NCBI RefSeq assembly: GCF_036226465.1
Contig: NZ_CP108476.1
Span: 7,626,001-7,690,000, forward strand
Source of the DNA: Kitasatospora sp. NBC_01250
GTDB taxonomy: Bacteria; Actinomycetota; Actinomycetes; Streptomycetales; Streptomycetaceae
DNA: 64,000 nt
Reading direction: 5' to 3'
Made by a program: the position numbers and the translations under genes. The notes under the pieces were generated by a model. That model had not been told where the DNA came from. It did not search any database and was given only the letters and a program-made list of their open reading frames with translations. Each line of letters begins with the position of its first letter. Position 1 is the first letter of the stretch. Below are positions 46,514 to 56,052 of the stretch, piece after piece.

Positions 46514-47695
46514 TCAGCCGAGTCCGTCGGCCGCCCGGTAGGTGCCGGGGGCCAGGTAGATGGAGAACCGTGCGGCGTCGCCGCCCCGGTAGGACATGAA
46601 GTTCTGGGTGAGCGAGCGGGACAGCGGGCGGTCGGCGAGGTCGTCGAGCAGGGCGACATAGGGGTCGGCCGACGGCGCGCCCTCGGCGCGCAGGAAGGCC
46701 GCCACCCGGTCGCGGGCCGCCGCGTCGCTGTCGTGCACCGGGATCAGCGGGACGTAGAGGGTGGCGCTCGGCCGGTCGTGGCGGGTGTCCAGGGTGAAGG
46801 TGGTGACCGGGGGCTTGCGCTGCCAGGCGGTCGCGTCGTGCGGGCCGTTGATCTGCTGCAGCGCGCGGGCGAACAGGCCGGGGACGTGGTCGTGGGCGAC
46901 GGCGGACTTGGCGTCGATCTCGGCGGCGCTCACCCCGGAGTGCGCCAGGTACAGCTGGGCCCGGAAGTCGTCCCCGCCGACCAGGTCCACGGCGATGGCG
47001 ACGGGCTCGTGGGCGGGGGTGAAGGCGCCGCCGAGGTGCTCGACCAGGGCGCGCCAGGGGCGCTCCAGGCCGAGGCGGAGCATGGCCTGCTCGGTGCGGT
47101 CGGCGGACTGCTCCCGGCCGGCCACCGCAGGATTGAGGAAGATCTTGTACTCGGGGTGGGCCCCGGGGCGCCAGGCGACCGCGTGGGCCATGGTGAAGAA
47201 GCCCTGCGGATCGTCCTCGACGAAGAGGTCCTCGATCTCCAGCAGGCGGTCGACGAAGACGCCGGGCCGGCCGGCCAGCCGGCGGGTCAGGGCCATCGCC
47301 GCGCGCATCCGGGAGACCGCGGTGCCGTCGCCCGGGGGCTCCAGCGAGAGCCGCACGCCGGCGGTGCCGTTCACCCAGGCGACCGAGGGCTCGAAGGGCA
47401 TGCCGTCGATGGCCACCCAGCAGGCGCGCTCGGGGGGTGTGCCGACCGGCAGCCGGCCCCAGGGCTCGGTCAGCTCCTGGAGCAGGGCCAGGATCGAGGC
47501 GCGGGTCTCGCCGGTGAGCCCCAGGCTCTGGTGGGCGCGCCAGACGCGGTCGGTGGCGACCTCGGCGTAGCTGTCCGTCGGCAGGTAGCGGGTGGAGTCG
47601 AAGCGCAGCGGGCGTCCGACCATCTCGGCGATGACGCCGGTGTCCGGGCTGAAGCCGGCCTCCGGGCCGGCGGCGGCGGTTGCGTGGGCGTCCAT
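46514..47695 (-). CDS. DMATS-type aromatic (indole) prenyltransferase, TleC/LtxC-like role
   Basis: The 393-residue protein resembles bacterial tryptophan dimethylallyltransferase-type ABBA enzymes: ILALLQELTEPWGRLPVG near residue 70, CWVAIDGMPFEPSVAWVNGTAGVRLSLEP near 100-130, EYKIFLNP near 195, VAIAVDLVGGDDFRAQLYLAHS, TLYVPLIPV and the terminal ARFSIYLAPGTY. These correspond to the repeated pyrophosphate-binding Lys/Arg/Tyr strands of the barrel. ATG 47695 follows CAGGGAGACCCG; the longer frame to 48250 crosses the control region and is rejected. It is divergent from the N-methyl-dipeptidyl-reductase NRPS, which points to prenylation of an indolactam. The donor (dimethylallyl or geranyl diphosphate) cannot be read from sequence. 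Confidence 0.85.
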   Translation of the reverse strand: MDAHATAAAGPEAGFSPDTGVIAEMVGRPLRFDSTRYLPTDSYAEVATDRVWRAHQSLGLTGETRASILALLQELTEPWGRLPVGTPPERACWVAIDGMPFEPSVAWVNGTAGVRLSLEPPGDGTAVSRMRAAMALTRRLAGRPGVFVDRLLEIEDLFVEDDPQGFFTMAHAVAWRPGAHPEYKIFLNPAVAGREQSADRTEQAMLRLGLERPWRALVEHLGGAFTPAHEPVAIAVDLVGGDDFRAQLYLAHSGVSAAEIDAKSAVAHDHVPGLFARALQQINGPHDATAWQRKPPVTTFTLDTRHDRPSATLYVPLIPVHDSDAAARDRVAAFLRAEGAPSADPYVALLDDLADRPLSRSLTQNFMSYRGGDAARFSIYLAPGTYRAADGLG

Positions 47696-47944
47696 CGGGT
47701 CTCCCTGTCTCCCCGGGGTGGCCGGGGCGTGCCTGAGATGCGGGTGGGGTGAACGAGGCGTGTGTGCTGTCCGGTGCTTGCGGGGCGTGCCGGCGGACCT
47801 GGGACGAGCCGGGACGGGAGTGGCGCGCCGGGCCGGAGCGAGCGCGATCGTCTCATCGGGTGGCGGTTCGGGTCCGCGTTTTGCCCAAGCTTGTCTGCTC
47901 CGGATCGTGAACGGGCATCTGTTCCGGCCAATATGACTGACCAT

Positions 47945-47964
47945 GCGTAGCCGGTCGGCTACGC
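47945..47964. promoter_or_regulatory. Palindrome with 9-bp arms, candidate operator
   Basis: GCGTAGCCG and CGGCTACGC pair perfectly around a GT centre. A two-base spacer rules out an RNA hairpin with a normal loop, so a dimeric repressor or activator site is more likely. It lies about 250 bp upstream of the prenyltransferase start and 286 bp upstream of the NRPS start. Confidence 0.55.
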
Positions 47965-48161
47965 GTTCCGGGGGCGGGCGGCGGTCGCCGGGTGCGGTGG
48001 AGATTGCCTGGCCGGACGTGCCGCGGCCATATGCGCCCGGGGTTTGCCCGCGGTGACGTGCGGTTGGCGGACTGTGCGCAAGAAGAGCCGAAAACATGAA
48101 CATGTCGTTCCGCATCGTGGCGGAGTTTGGCATGATCGCTACACGACGTCGAACAGTGCCC

Positions 48162-48180
48162 GCACCAGGCTGCCTGGTGC
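48162..48180. promoter_or_regulatory. Palindrome with 9-bp arms near the NRPS start, candidate operator
   Basis: GCACCAGGC and GCCTGGTGC pair perfectly around a single T, giving a 19-bp dyad. It lies 70 bp upstream of the NRPS GTG, in the range expected for an operator in or just after the promoter. It differs in sequence from the palindrome at 47945, so two different proteins may bind. Confidence 0.55.
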
Positions 48181-48250
48181 CCTTCCGTGTGCCTTCGAAC
48201 CGGACGCCGTTGTCGCGTTCCGGGGTCCCGCGCAGAGGAGTTCGTGACAC

Positions 48251-51200
48251 GTGTCCGTCCAGCGCCCCTCCTGTCAGTCCCTTTCACTGCCGGCGGCCTT
48301 CGCCCGGCAGGTCGAGCGCACCCCCGCCGCGACCGCGGTGGTCAGCGGCGACACGGTGTTGACGTACCGTCAGCTCAATGCCCGTGTCCGGCTGTTGGCC
48401 CAGCGGCTGGTGGCCGAGGGGGTGGGGCCGGAGGAGCCCGTCGCGGTCCTGGCCGACCGGTCGGCCGAACTCGTGGTGGCACTGCTCGCGGTCGCCGCCT
48501 CCGGTGGCTGCTATCTGCCGCTGGACCCCGGCCAGCCCGCCGCCCGGCTGGACGGCATGCTGGCGCGGAGCGGCGCCCGGCTGCTGCTGACCGCCGACCG
48601 GAGCGCACCGCCGCGGATCGGCGAGGGGCTGCGGGTCCTCCCCGTGGCCGCGGCGGCGCCCGCCGCGGGCGGTCCGGGGGAGCCGGCCCCCGCCCTCGGG
48701 CCGGTCGAGCCGGACCAGTTGGCCTACCTGATGTTCACCTCCGGCTCCACCGGCGCCCCCAAGGGCGTCGCGGTCAGCCACCGCAACGTGGTCGCGCTGG
48801 CCCAGGACCCGGCCTTCCACGGCGGCGCGCAGCAGCGCGTCCTGCTGCACTCGCCGCACGCCTTCGACGCCTCGACCTACGAGCTGTGGGTGCCGCTGCT
48901 CTCCGGCGGCACGGTGGTGGTCGCACCGCCCGGCGCCCTGGACGCGCGGGCGGTCGCGGACGCCGTCGGCACGGCGGGCGTCACCGCGCTCTGGGTGACG
49001 GCCGGGCTCTTCGCCGTGCTGGCGGAGGAGGACCCCGGGTGCTTCCGCGGCGCGCGCGAGGTGTGGACCGGCGGCGACGCCGTTCCGGCAGCCGCGGTGC
49101 GCCGGGTGCTGGCCGCCTGCCCCGGCCTCGCCGTGGTCAACGGCTACGGGCCCACCGAGACGACCACCTTCGCCACCTGCCACCGGGTGACCGGGGCCGC
49201 CGGGCTCGGCGCCGTGACACCGATCGGCGCCGCGATGGCCGGCATGCGCACCCTGGTCCTGGACCCACGGCTGCGCCCGGTCGCACCCGGTGAGGTGGGC
49301 GAACTCTACTTGGGCGGCACCGGGTTGGCCCGCGGCTACTGGTGCAGCCCCGGCCTGAGCGCCGAGCGCTTCGTCGCCGATCCGCAGGGCGGCCCCGGCG
49401 CGCGGCTCTTCCGCACCGGCGACCTGGTGCGCCAGGACGTCCAGGGCAGGCTGGAGTTCGTCGGCCGCGGCGACGACCAGGTGAAGATCCGCGGCTTCCG
49501 GGTGGAGCCCGGCGAGGTGGCGGCGGTGCTCGGCGGGCACCCCGAGGTGGCCCAGGCCGCGGTGGTGGTCCGCCCGGACGCGGCCGGCCAGAAGCGGCTG
49601 GTCGGCTATGTGGTGCCGGCCGAGCGGAGCGGGCCCGGGGCCGGCCGGGCGGACCCGGACGGCGGCGCGGACTCGGTGGCCGAGTGGCGCGAGATCTACG
49701 ACGCGCTCTACCGGCGCGCCGCCGAGGCGCGCCTCGGCGAGGACTTCTCCGGCTGGAACAGCAGCTACGACGGCCTGCCGATCCCGGCCGAGCAGATGCG
49801 CGAATGGCGGGACGCCACGGTGGCCCGGATCCGCGAGCTCCAGCCGCGCCGGGTGCTGGAGATCGGCGTGGGCACCGGGCTGCTGCTCGCCCGGCTGGCC
49901 CCGCACTGCGAGTCCTACTGGGGCACCGACCTGTCCGGACAGGTGGTCCGGGCGCTCGGTTCGCTGGTCGCGGCGGATCCGGCGCTGGCCGGGCGGGTCG
50001 AGCTGCGGGCCCGGGCCGCCGACGACACCGAGGGCCTGCCGGCCGGCTTCTTCGACACGGTCGTGATCAACTCGGTCAGCCAGTACTTCCCCGACGGCCG
50101 CTACCTCGCCGAGGTGCTGACCAAGGCGGTGGCGCTGCTCGCCCCCGGCGGCGCCGTCTTCGTCGGTGACGTACGGCAGTTGCGCCTGTTGCGCGCCTTC
50201 CACACCGACGTGCGGCTGCGCCGGGACCCGCTGCCCGAGGACCCCGAGGCCCTTGGCGCCGCCGTCGAGCAGGCCGTGGTGCGGGAGAAGGAGCTGCTGG
50301 TCGACCCGGCGTTCTTCGCCGAACTCGCGCGCACCCTGCCCGAGGTGGCGGGCAGCGAGGTGCGGGTCAAGCGCGGCCGGTACGTCAACGAGCTGACCCG
50401 CTACCGCTATGACGCGGTGCTGCGCAAGGCCGCCGCGGCACCGGTCGAACCGGCGCCGCCGACCGTTGAACTGACGTGGGGTCAGGACATCATCGAAGCC
50501 GCCCGGTTGGCCACCGTGCGCGGCAGCGAGCTGCGGGTGACCGGGGTGCCGGACGCGAGGCTTGCGCCCGTCGCCCGGGCCCTCGCGGCCCTGGAGGCGG
50601 CCCGCCCCGGCGACCGGCTGCCGCTGCTGGGCGCCGCGGACGACGCCGAGAGCGCCGACCTGGAGGAGTTCCACGAGGTGGCCGAGCGCCTGGGCCTGCG
50701 TGCCTCGGTGAGCTGGTCGGCCACCGCCGCCCACACGCTGGACGTGACGCTCACCGCGCGCCGCCCGGGCGAACCGGGCCCGCAGGTGCCGCCGCCCGCC
50801 GGGGTGCCGCTGACCGCGCTGGTCAACGCCCCCGCAGCAGCCCGGGACACCGGCGCGCTGCTCTCCTCGATCCGCGCCTACCTGCGCGACCGGCTGCCCG
50901 CCTACCTGCTGCCCGCGGCCACCGTGGTGCTGGAGGCGCTGCCGCTGACACCCAACGGCAAGGTGGACCGCCACCGGCTGCCCGAGCCGGACACCGGATC
51001 CACCCCCGGCGGGCGGGCGCCGCGCGACCCGATGGAGCGGCTGCTCTGCGAGCTGTTCGCCGACATCCTGGGCGTCTCCCGGGTCACCATCGACGACAGC
51101 TTCTTCGCGCTCGGCGGCCACTCGCTCTCCGCCACCCGGCTCAGTGCCCGGCTGCGCTCGGTGCTGGGCCTGGAGGTGCCGGTGCGCACGGTCTTCGAGA

Positions 51201-54200
51201 CCCCCACCGTGGCCGGCCTGGCCGAGGCGGTGCAGCTGGCCTCGGCCGGCGAGCGGCCGGCGCTGACCGCCGCGCCGCGGCCCGGGACCGTCCCGCTCTC
51301 CTACGCCCAGCGCCGGCTCTGGTTCCTCGACCAGTTGCACGGCCAGGGTGCCGCCTACCACGTGCCGCTGGTGCTCGACCTGGACGGCGAGCTGGACGAG
51401 CCGGCGCTGGCCGCGGCGCTGGCCGACCTGCTGACCCGCCACGAGAGCCTGCGCACCGTCTTCCCCGCCGTCGCCGGGGTGCCGCGCCAGCTGGTGCTGG
51501 AGGGCGCCGCCGCCCGGCTCCGGCTGGCGACCACCGATGTCGCGCCCGGCGAGCTGGACGCGGCGGTGGACGCGGTGGTCCGGGAGCCCTTCGACCTGGC
51601 GGGCCGGCTGCCGGTGCGGGCCGGCCTGCTGCGCACCGCGCCCGACCGGCACGTGCTGGTCCTGGTGATCCACCACATCGCCTGCGACGGCTGGTCGTTG
51701 GCGCCGCTCTGGCGCGACCTGGCCGCCGCCTACACCGCGCGCCGCGCGGGCCGGGCGCCGGACGCCGAGCCGCTGCCCGTGCAGTACGCCGACTACACCC
51801 TGTGGCAGCAGCGGCTGCTGGGCGAGGAGGGCGACGAACAGAGTCTGATGAGCCGTCAGCTCGCCTACTGGAGCGGTGCCCTGGCCCAGCTGCCGGAGTG
51901 CATCGAGCTGCCCGCCGACCGGCCCCGGCCGCCGGTGGCGAGCCAGCAGGGCGACACCGTGCAGTTCACCCTCGACGCCGAGCTGCACCGGCGGATCACC
52001 GAGCTGGCCGAAGCAGCCGGCGCCAGCCCGTTCATGGTGCTGCACGCCGCGCTGGCGGCGCTGCTCACCAAGCTCGGCGCGGGCACCGACATCGCGATCG
52101 GCACCCCCGTCGCCGGGCGCACCGACCACGCGCTCGACGCGCTCGTCGGGTTCTTCGTCAACACGCTGGTGCTGCGCACCGACACCGGCGGCAACCCCGC
52201 CTTCCGCGACCTGCTGGCCCGGGTCCGGGAGGGCGACCTGGCCGCCTACGCCCACCAGGACGTGCCGTTCGAGCGCCTGGTGGACACCCTCGCCCCGAGC
52301 CGCGGCCTGGCCCACCACCCGCTCTTCCAGGTGCTGCTGGCCCTGCAGAACGCCCCGCAGGGCGCACCGCGGCTGCCGGGGCTCGGCGTGACGCCGCGCG
52401 AGGCGGGCACCGGGGCCTGCCGGTTCGACCTGTCGATCAGCCTGCAGGAGCGGCACGGGGAGGACCGGCAGCCGCAGGGCATGACCGGGGTGGCGGAATT
52501 CAGCACCGATCTCTTCGAGCGGGCCGGCATCGAGCTGCTGCTGCGCCGCTTCACCCGGCTGCTGACCGAGGTCACCGCCGACCCCACCCGCCGCCTGGGC
52601 ACCCTGGACGTGGTGCTGCCCGCCGAACGCGAGCAGCTGCTGGCGCACAGCGGGGACCGCAGCCACGACGTGCCGCCGCGCACCCTGCCCGAGCTGTTCG
52701 AGGCGCAGGTGCGGCGCACCCCGCGGGCCACCGCCCTGGTCCACGACGACGGCACCGGCGAGGTGCGCACGCTCAGCTTCCGCGAGCTGGATCTGCGCTC
52801 CAACCGGCTGGCCCGGCACCTGATCGCCCACGGGGTGGGCCCGGAGCGGTTCGTGGGCATCGCGCTGCCGCGCACCATCGACGCGGTGGTGGCGACCCTC
52901 GCGGTGCTCAAGGCCGGCGGTGCCTACCTGCCGCTGGACGCCGGCTACCCGGCCGCGCGGCTGGCCTTCATGGCCGAGGACGCCCGGCCCGCGGTGCTGC
53001 TCACCGACTCGGCCACCGAACTGCCGCTGCCCGCCCTGGCGCGGGTGCCGCGCCTGGTGCTGGACGCGCCCGGGACCCGGCGGGCGGTGGCCGAGCGGCC
53101 GCTGACCCGGATCACCGACGCCGACCGCATCCGGCCGCTGAGCTGCGGGCACCCGGCCTACGTCGTCTACACCTCGGGCTCCACCGGCCGCCCCAAGGGC
53201 GTGGTGGTGACCCACTCGGGGATCGCCGGGGTGGCCGAGGCCCAGGTGCGGCGCTTCGGGGTGACCACCGCCAGCCGGATCCTGCAGTTCGCCTCGCACA
53301 GCTTCGACGGCGCGGTCTGGGAGCTGTGCGGCGCGCTGCTGACCGGGGCGACGCTGGTGATGGCGCCGGCCGACGTCGCGGCGCCCGGGCCGGCGCTGAC
53401 CGCGCTGGTGGAGCGGCACCGGATCAGCCACGCGACCCTGCCGCCGGCCGCGCTCAGCGTGCTGGAACCGGCGCAGCTGCCCTCGCTGACCTCGATGATC
53501 GTCTCCGGTGAGGCCTCCTCGGGCGAGACGGTGCGCCGCTGGTCGGCCGGGCGCCGGTTCCTCAACGGCTACGGCCCCACCGAGACCACCGTGTGCGCCA
53601 CGCTCAGCGCCCCGCTCGAGGGCGGTGCCACCCCGCCGATCGGCCGGGCCACCGTCAACGCCCGGGTCTACGTGCTGGACCGGGACCTGACCCTGGTGCC
53701 GCCCGGTGTGGTGGGGGAGCTGCACGTCTCCGGGGCCGGGGTGGCGCGCGGCTACCTGCACCGGCCCGCGCTGACCGCCGACCGCTTCGTCGCCGATCCG
53801 TTCGGCGCGCCGGGCAGCCGGATGTACCGCACCGGCGACCTGGTGCGCTGGAACGAGGGCGGCGAGCTCGAGTTCGTCGGCCGCGCCGACGGGCAGGTGA
53901 AGATCCGCGGCTTCCGGATCGAGCCCGGCGAGGTGGCCGCCGCCCTGGGCACCCACCCGGGCGTCGCGCAGGCGGTGGTGGTGCCGCGCGCGGACCAGCG
54001 CGGCGGCACCTTCCTGACGGCGTACGCGGTGCTGGCCGACACGGCGCCGTCGGACGGCGCCGCGCCGCCGGACGGCCGCGAGCTGCGTGCCCACCTGGCC
54101 GGTCTGCTGCCCGACTACCTGGTGCCGGCCGTGGTGCTGGTGCTGGACGCGCTGCCCCTGGCGGCCACCGGCAAGGTCGACCGGGCCGCGCTGCCGGTGC

Positions 54201-55735
54201 CCGACTTCGCGGCGCTCTCGGCCGGCCGGGAGCCGCGCAACCCGCGCGAGCGGATCCTGTGCGAGCTGTTCGCCGAGGTGCTGGGGGTGCCGCGGGTCAC
54301 CATCGACGACAGCTTCTTCGCCCTGGGCGGGCACTCGCTGCTGGTGCCCCGGGTGATCAGCGGGATCCGCCGCCGGCTGGGCGTGGAGCTCGCGGTGCGC
54401 ACGCTCTTCGAGCGGCAGTCGGTGGCCGCGCTGCTCGCGGCGGTGGACGGTACCGCCGAGGACGGCCCCGCCGGCGGCCCGACGCCGGCGCAGCTGGCCG
54501 CGGACGCCGTGCTCGACCCCGCGATCACCGTGCGCCCCCCGGCCGCAGCCGCAGCCGCAGCCGAGGGGCGCCGGCACGGGCCCGCCCGGCGGCCGGCCGG
54601 CGGGCGGGAGAACCTGCTGCTGACCGGCGCGACCGGCTTCCTCGGCGCCTTCCTGCTGCGCGAACTGCTCGACCGCACCGGCGCCGACATCCACTGCCTG
54701 GTGCGTGCCGAGGACGAGGCGGCGGCCCTGCGGCGGATCCGGCGCAACCTGACCGAGTACGGGCTGTGGAACGAGTTCTCCCGTCGCCGGATCGTGCCCG
54801 TCCCCGGTGATCTAACGCAGCCGCTGCTCGGCCTCGGACGTGAGCGGTTCGAGCAACTGGCCCGCCTGGTCGACGCGGTGTACCACAACGGCGCCCGGGT
54901 CAGCGCGGTCGACCCCTACCGCCGGTTGCGCGAGGCCAATGTGACGGGTACTCAGGAAGCGCTGCGGCTGGCGGCGCTGGGCGAGCCGGTGCCCGTGCAC
55001 CACATCTCCACGGCCGCGGTGGCCGTGGCCGCGGACGAGCGGCGCGCCACCGTGCCCGAGTCGGGCCGGCTCGGCCCGCACCAGGTGATGGCGGGCGGCT
55101 ACCCGGAGAGCAAGTGGGTGGCCGAGGAGCTGGTCTGGGCGGCCGGCGAGCGCGGCCTGCCGGTCAGCGTCTACCGGTGTGGTCGGGTGAGCGGCCACAC
55201 GGTCAGCGGCGCGGGCTCGCACCGGGACGTGTTCTGGCAATTGGTGCGCGCCATGCTGGTGATCGGCGCCGCCCCGCTGCCCGCCGCCGGCCAGGACGCG
55301 CCGCCGGTGGTCGACCTGGTGCCGGTGGACTGGACCGCGGCCGCCATCGTGCGGCTCTCCCGCCGCCCCGCCGCCACCGGCCTGGCGCACCACCTGGTCT
55401 GCCCCGAGCCGCTGCCGGTGGCCGAGGTCCTGGACCGGCTGCGGCGCTACGGCTACCGGCTGGAGCCGATGGCGGCCGACGCCTGGGTGCGCACCCTGCA
55501 CGAGCGCGCGGAGGCGGACGCCCGCACCGGGACCGGCACGCTGGACGGCGCGGTGCTGCTCGCCGACACCCTGCCCGCACTGGGCCGACTCGGCCAGGTA
55601 CGCCTGGATGCGACCAACACGCAGGCGGGGCTGGCCGGTTCGGAGCTGGCCTTCCCCCGGCTGGACGACGCGCTGCTGCGCGCCTACGCCGACTACTTCG
55701 TCACCTCGGGCTTCTTCCCGCCCCCGCCGGCCTAG
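48251..55735 (+). CDS. Two-module NRPS A-NMeT-T-C-A-T-R (N-methyl-Val-Trp-type, LtxA/TleA-like)
   Basis: The 2494-residue protein starts directly with an A domain, so it initiates. A1 has FTSGSTGAPKG near 163 and code DAYWWGGTFK (Val-type). An N-methyltransferase is inserted between A8 and A10 (about 475-735; WNSSYDGLPIP, SAM site VLEIGVGTG near 536). Then come T1 (GGHSLSA, about 957), C (HHIACDG, about 1142), A2 (YTSGSTGRPKG, about 1640; code DGWTISGVCK, aromatic type), T2 (GGHSLLV, about 2027) and a reductive release domain (about 2120-2494) with GATGFLG, STAAV and YPESK. Domain order equals LtxA and TleA, which make N-methyl-L-valyl-L-tryptophanol. The Trp assignment of A2 is inferred from context. 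The operon continues with mbtH and a P450. Confidence 0.93.
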   Translation: MSVQRPSCQSLSLPAAFARQVERTPAATAVVSGDTVLTYRQLNARVRLLAQRLVAEGVGPEEPVAVLADRSAELVVALLAVAASGGCYLPLDPGQPAARLDGMLARSGARLLLTADRSAPPRIGEGLRVLPVAAAAPAAGGPGEPAPALGPVEPDQLAYLMFTSGSTGAPKGVAVSHRNVVALAQDPAFHGGAQQRVLLHSPHAFDASTYELWVPLLSGGTVVVAPPGALDARAVADAVGTAGVTALWVTAGLFAVLAEEDPGCFRGAREVWTGGDAVPAAAVRRVLAACPGLAVVNGYGPTETTTFATCHRVTGAAGLGAVTPIGAAMAGMRTLVLDPRLRPVAPGEVGELYLGGTGLARGYWCSPGLSAERFVADPQGGPGARLFRTGDLVRQDVQGRLEFVGRGDDQVKIRGFRVEPGEVAAVLGGHPEVAQAAVVVRPDAAGQKRLVGYVVPAERSGPGAGRADPDGGADSVAEWREIYDALYRRAAEARLGEDFSGWNSSYDGLPIPAEQMREWRDATVARIRELQPRRVLEIGVGTGLLLARLAPHCESYWGTDLSGQVVRALGSLVAADPALAGRVELRARAADDTEGLPAGFFDTVVINSVSQYFPDGRYLAEVLTKAVALLAPGGAVFVGDVRQLRLLRAFHTDVRLRRDPLPEDPEALGAAVEQAVVREKELLVDPAFFAELARTLPEVAGSEVRVKRGRYVNELTRYRYDAVLRKAAAAPVEPAPPTVELTWGQDIIEAARLATVRGSELRVTGVPDARLAPVARALAALEAARPGDRLPLLGAADDAESADLEEFHEVAERLGLRASVSWSATAAHTLDVTLTARRPGEPGPQVPPPAGVPLTALVNAPAAARDTGALLSSIRAYLRDRLPAYLLPAATVVLEALPLTPNGKVDRHRLPEPDTGSTPGGRAPRDPMERLLCELFADILGVSRVTIDDSFFALGGHSLSATRLSARLRSVLGLEVPVRTVFETPTVAGLAEAVQLASAGERPALTAAPRPGTVPLSYAQRRLWFLDQLHGQGAAYHVPLVLDLDGELDEPALAAALADLLTRHESLRTVFPAVAGVPRQLVLEGAAARLRLATTDVAPGELDAAVDAVVREPFDLAGRLPVRAGLLRTAPDRHVLVLVIHHIACDGWSLAPLWRDLAAAYTARRAGRAPDAEPLPVQYADYTLWQQRLLGEEGDEQSLMSRQLAYWSGALAQLPECIELPADRPRPPVASQQGDTVQFTLDAELHRRITELAEAAGASPFMVLHAALAALLTKLGAGTDIAIGTPVAGRTDHALDALVGFFVNTLVLRTDTGGNPAFRDLLARVREGDLAAYAHQDVPFERLVDTLAPSRGLAHHPLFQVLLALQNAPQGAPRLPGLGVTPREAGTGACRFDLSISLQERHGEDRQPQGMTGVAEFSTDLFERAGIELLLRRFTRLLTEVTADPTRRLGTLDVVLPAEREQLLAHSGDRSHDVPPRTLPELFEAQVRRTPRATALVHDDGTGEVRTLSFRELDLRSNRLARHLIAHGVGPERFVGIALPRTIDAVVATLAVLKAGGAYLPLDAGYPAARLAFMAEDARPAVLLTDSATELPLPALARVPRLVLDAPGTRRAVAERPLTRITDADRIRPLSCGHPAYVVYTSGSTGRPKGVVVTHSGIAGVAEAQVRRFGVTTASRILQFASHSFDGAVWELCGALLTGATLVMAPADVAAPGPALTALVERHRISHATLPPAALSVLEPAQLPSLTSMIVSGEASSGETVRRWSAGRRFLNGYGPTETTVCATLSAPLEGGATPPIGRATVNARVYVLDRDLTLVPPGVVGELHVSGAGVARGYLHRPALTADRFVADPFGAPGSRMYRTGDLVRWNEGGELEFVGRADGQVKIRGFRIEPGEVAAALGTHPGVAQAVVVPRADQRGGTFLTAYAVLADTAPSDGAAPPDGRELRAHLAGLLPDYLVPAVVLVLDALPLAATGKVDRAALPVPDFAALSAGREPRNPRERILCELFAEVLGVPRVTIDDSFFALGGHSLLVPRVISGIRRRLGVELAVRTLFERQSVAALLAAVDGTAEDGPAGGPTPAQLAADAVLDPAITVRPPAAAAAAAEGRRHGPARRPAGGRENLLLTGATGFLGAFLLRELLDRTGADIHCLVRAEDEAAALRRIRRNLTEYGLWNEFSRRRIVPVPGDLTQPLLGLGRERFEQLARLVDAVYHNGARVSAVDPYRRLREANVTGTQEALRLAALGEPVPVHHISTAAVAVAADERRATVPESGRLGPHQVMAGGYPESKWVAEELVWAAGERGLPVSVYRCGRVSGHTVSGAGSHRDVFWQLVRAMLVIGAAPLPAAGQDAPPVVDLVPVDWTAAAIVRLSRRPAATGLAHHLVCPEPLPVAEVLDRLRRYGYRLEPMAADAWVRTLHERAEADARTGTGTLDGAVLLADTLPALGRLGQVRLDATNTQAGLAGSELAFPRLDDALLRAYADYFVTSGFFPPPPA

Positions 55736-55821
55736 GGCCTGCCTTCCGTAGGACAGGCCCCGGCCGCCCCACAGACCCCCGGCGCACCACCAACTCCCTT
55801 ACCCTGCACGGAGGAAAGACA

Positions 55822-56052
55822 GTGAGCGATCCCTGGGACGACACCGCCGGCACCTTCCTGGTCCTGGTCAACGACGAGGGCCAGCACTCGCTGTGGCCCG
55901 CCTTCACCGCCGTCCCGGCCGGCTGGACCACGGTGTGCGGACCGGTCACCCGGGACGAGTGCCTGGCGTACGTCGAGGAGAACTGGACCGACATGCGGCC
56001 CAAGAGCCTTGTCGACCACCCCACTGATCTCTCGGAGGCCCGATCCGCATGA
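55822..56052 (+). CDS. MbtH-like protein of NRPS system 2
   Basis: The 76-residue protein starts at GTG 55822 (GAGGAAAGACA upstream). It is a full MbtH member: GTFLVLVNDEGQHSLWPAFTAVPAGWTTVCGPVTRDECLAYVEENWTDMRPKSL. It has a short extra tail (VDHPTDLSEARSA) that overlaps the P450 start by four bases (ATGA). It differs clearly from the MbtH protein encoded at 9150. It should support the two A domains of the NRPS encoded just upstream. Confidence 0.95.
   Translation: MSDPWDDTAGTFLVLVNDEGQHSLWPAFTAVPAGWTTVCGPVTRDECLAYVEENWTDMRPKSLVDHPTDLSEARSA

Larger units (their letters stand above)
47696..48250. promoter_or_regulatory. 555-bp divergent control region of the indolactam-type operon
   Basis: It separates the prenyltransferase start from the NRPS start and has lower GC content than its neighbours, as promoters usually do. 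It contains two long palindromes (47945-47964 and 48162-48180). I see no perfect -35/-10 pair on either strand. The NRPS GTG at 48251 is preceded by GAGGAG ten bases upstream. Confidence 0.6.

Noticed and set aside
48284..54694. A 2136-residue minus-strand open frame opposite the second NRPS
   Set aside because: Same cause: GC-rich antisense shadow without recognisable motifs, while the plus strand has complete NRPS domains.
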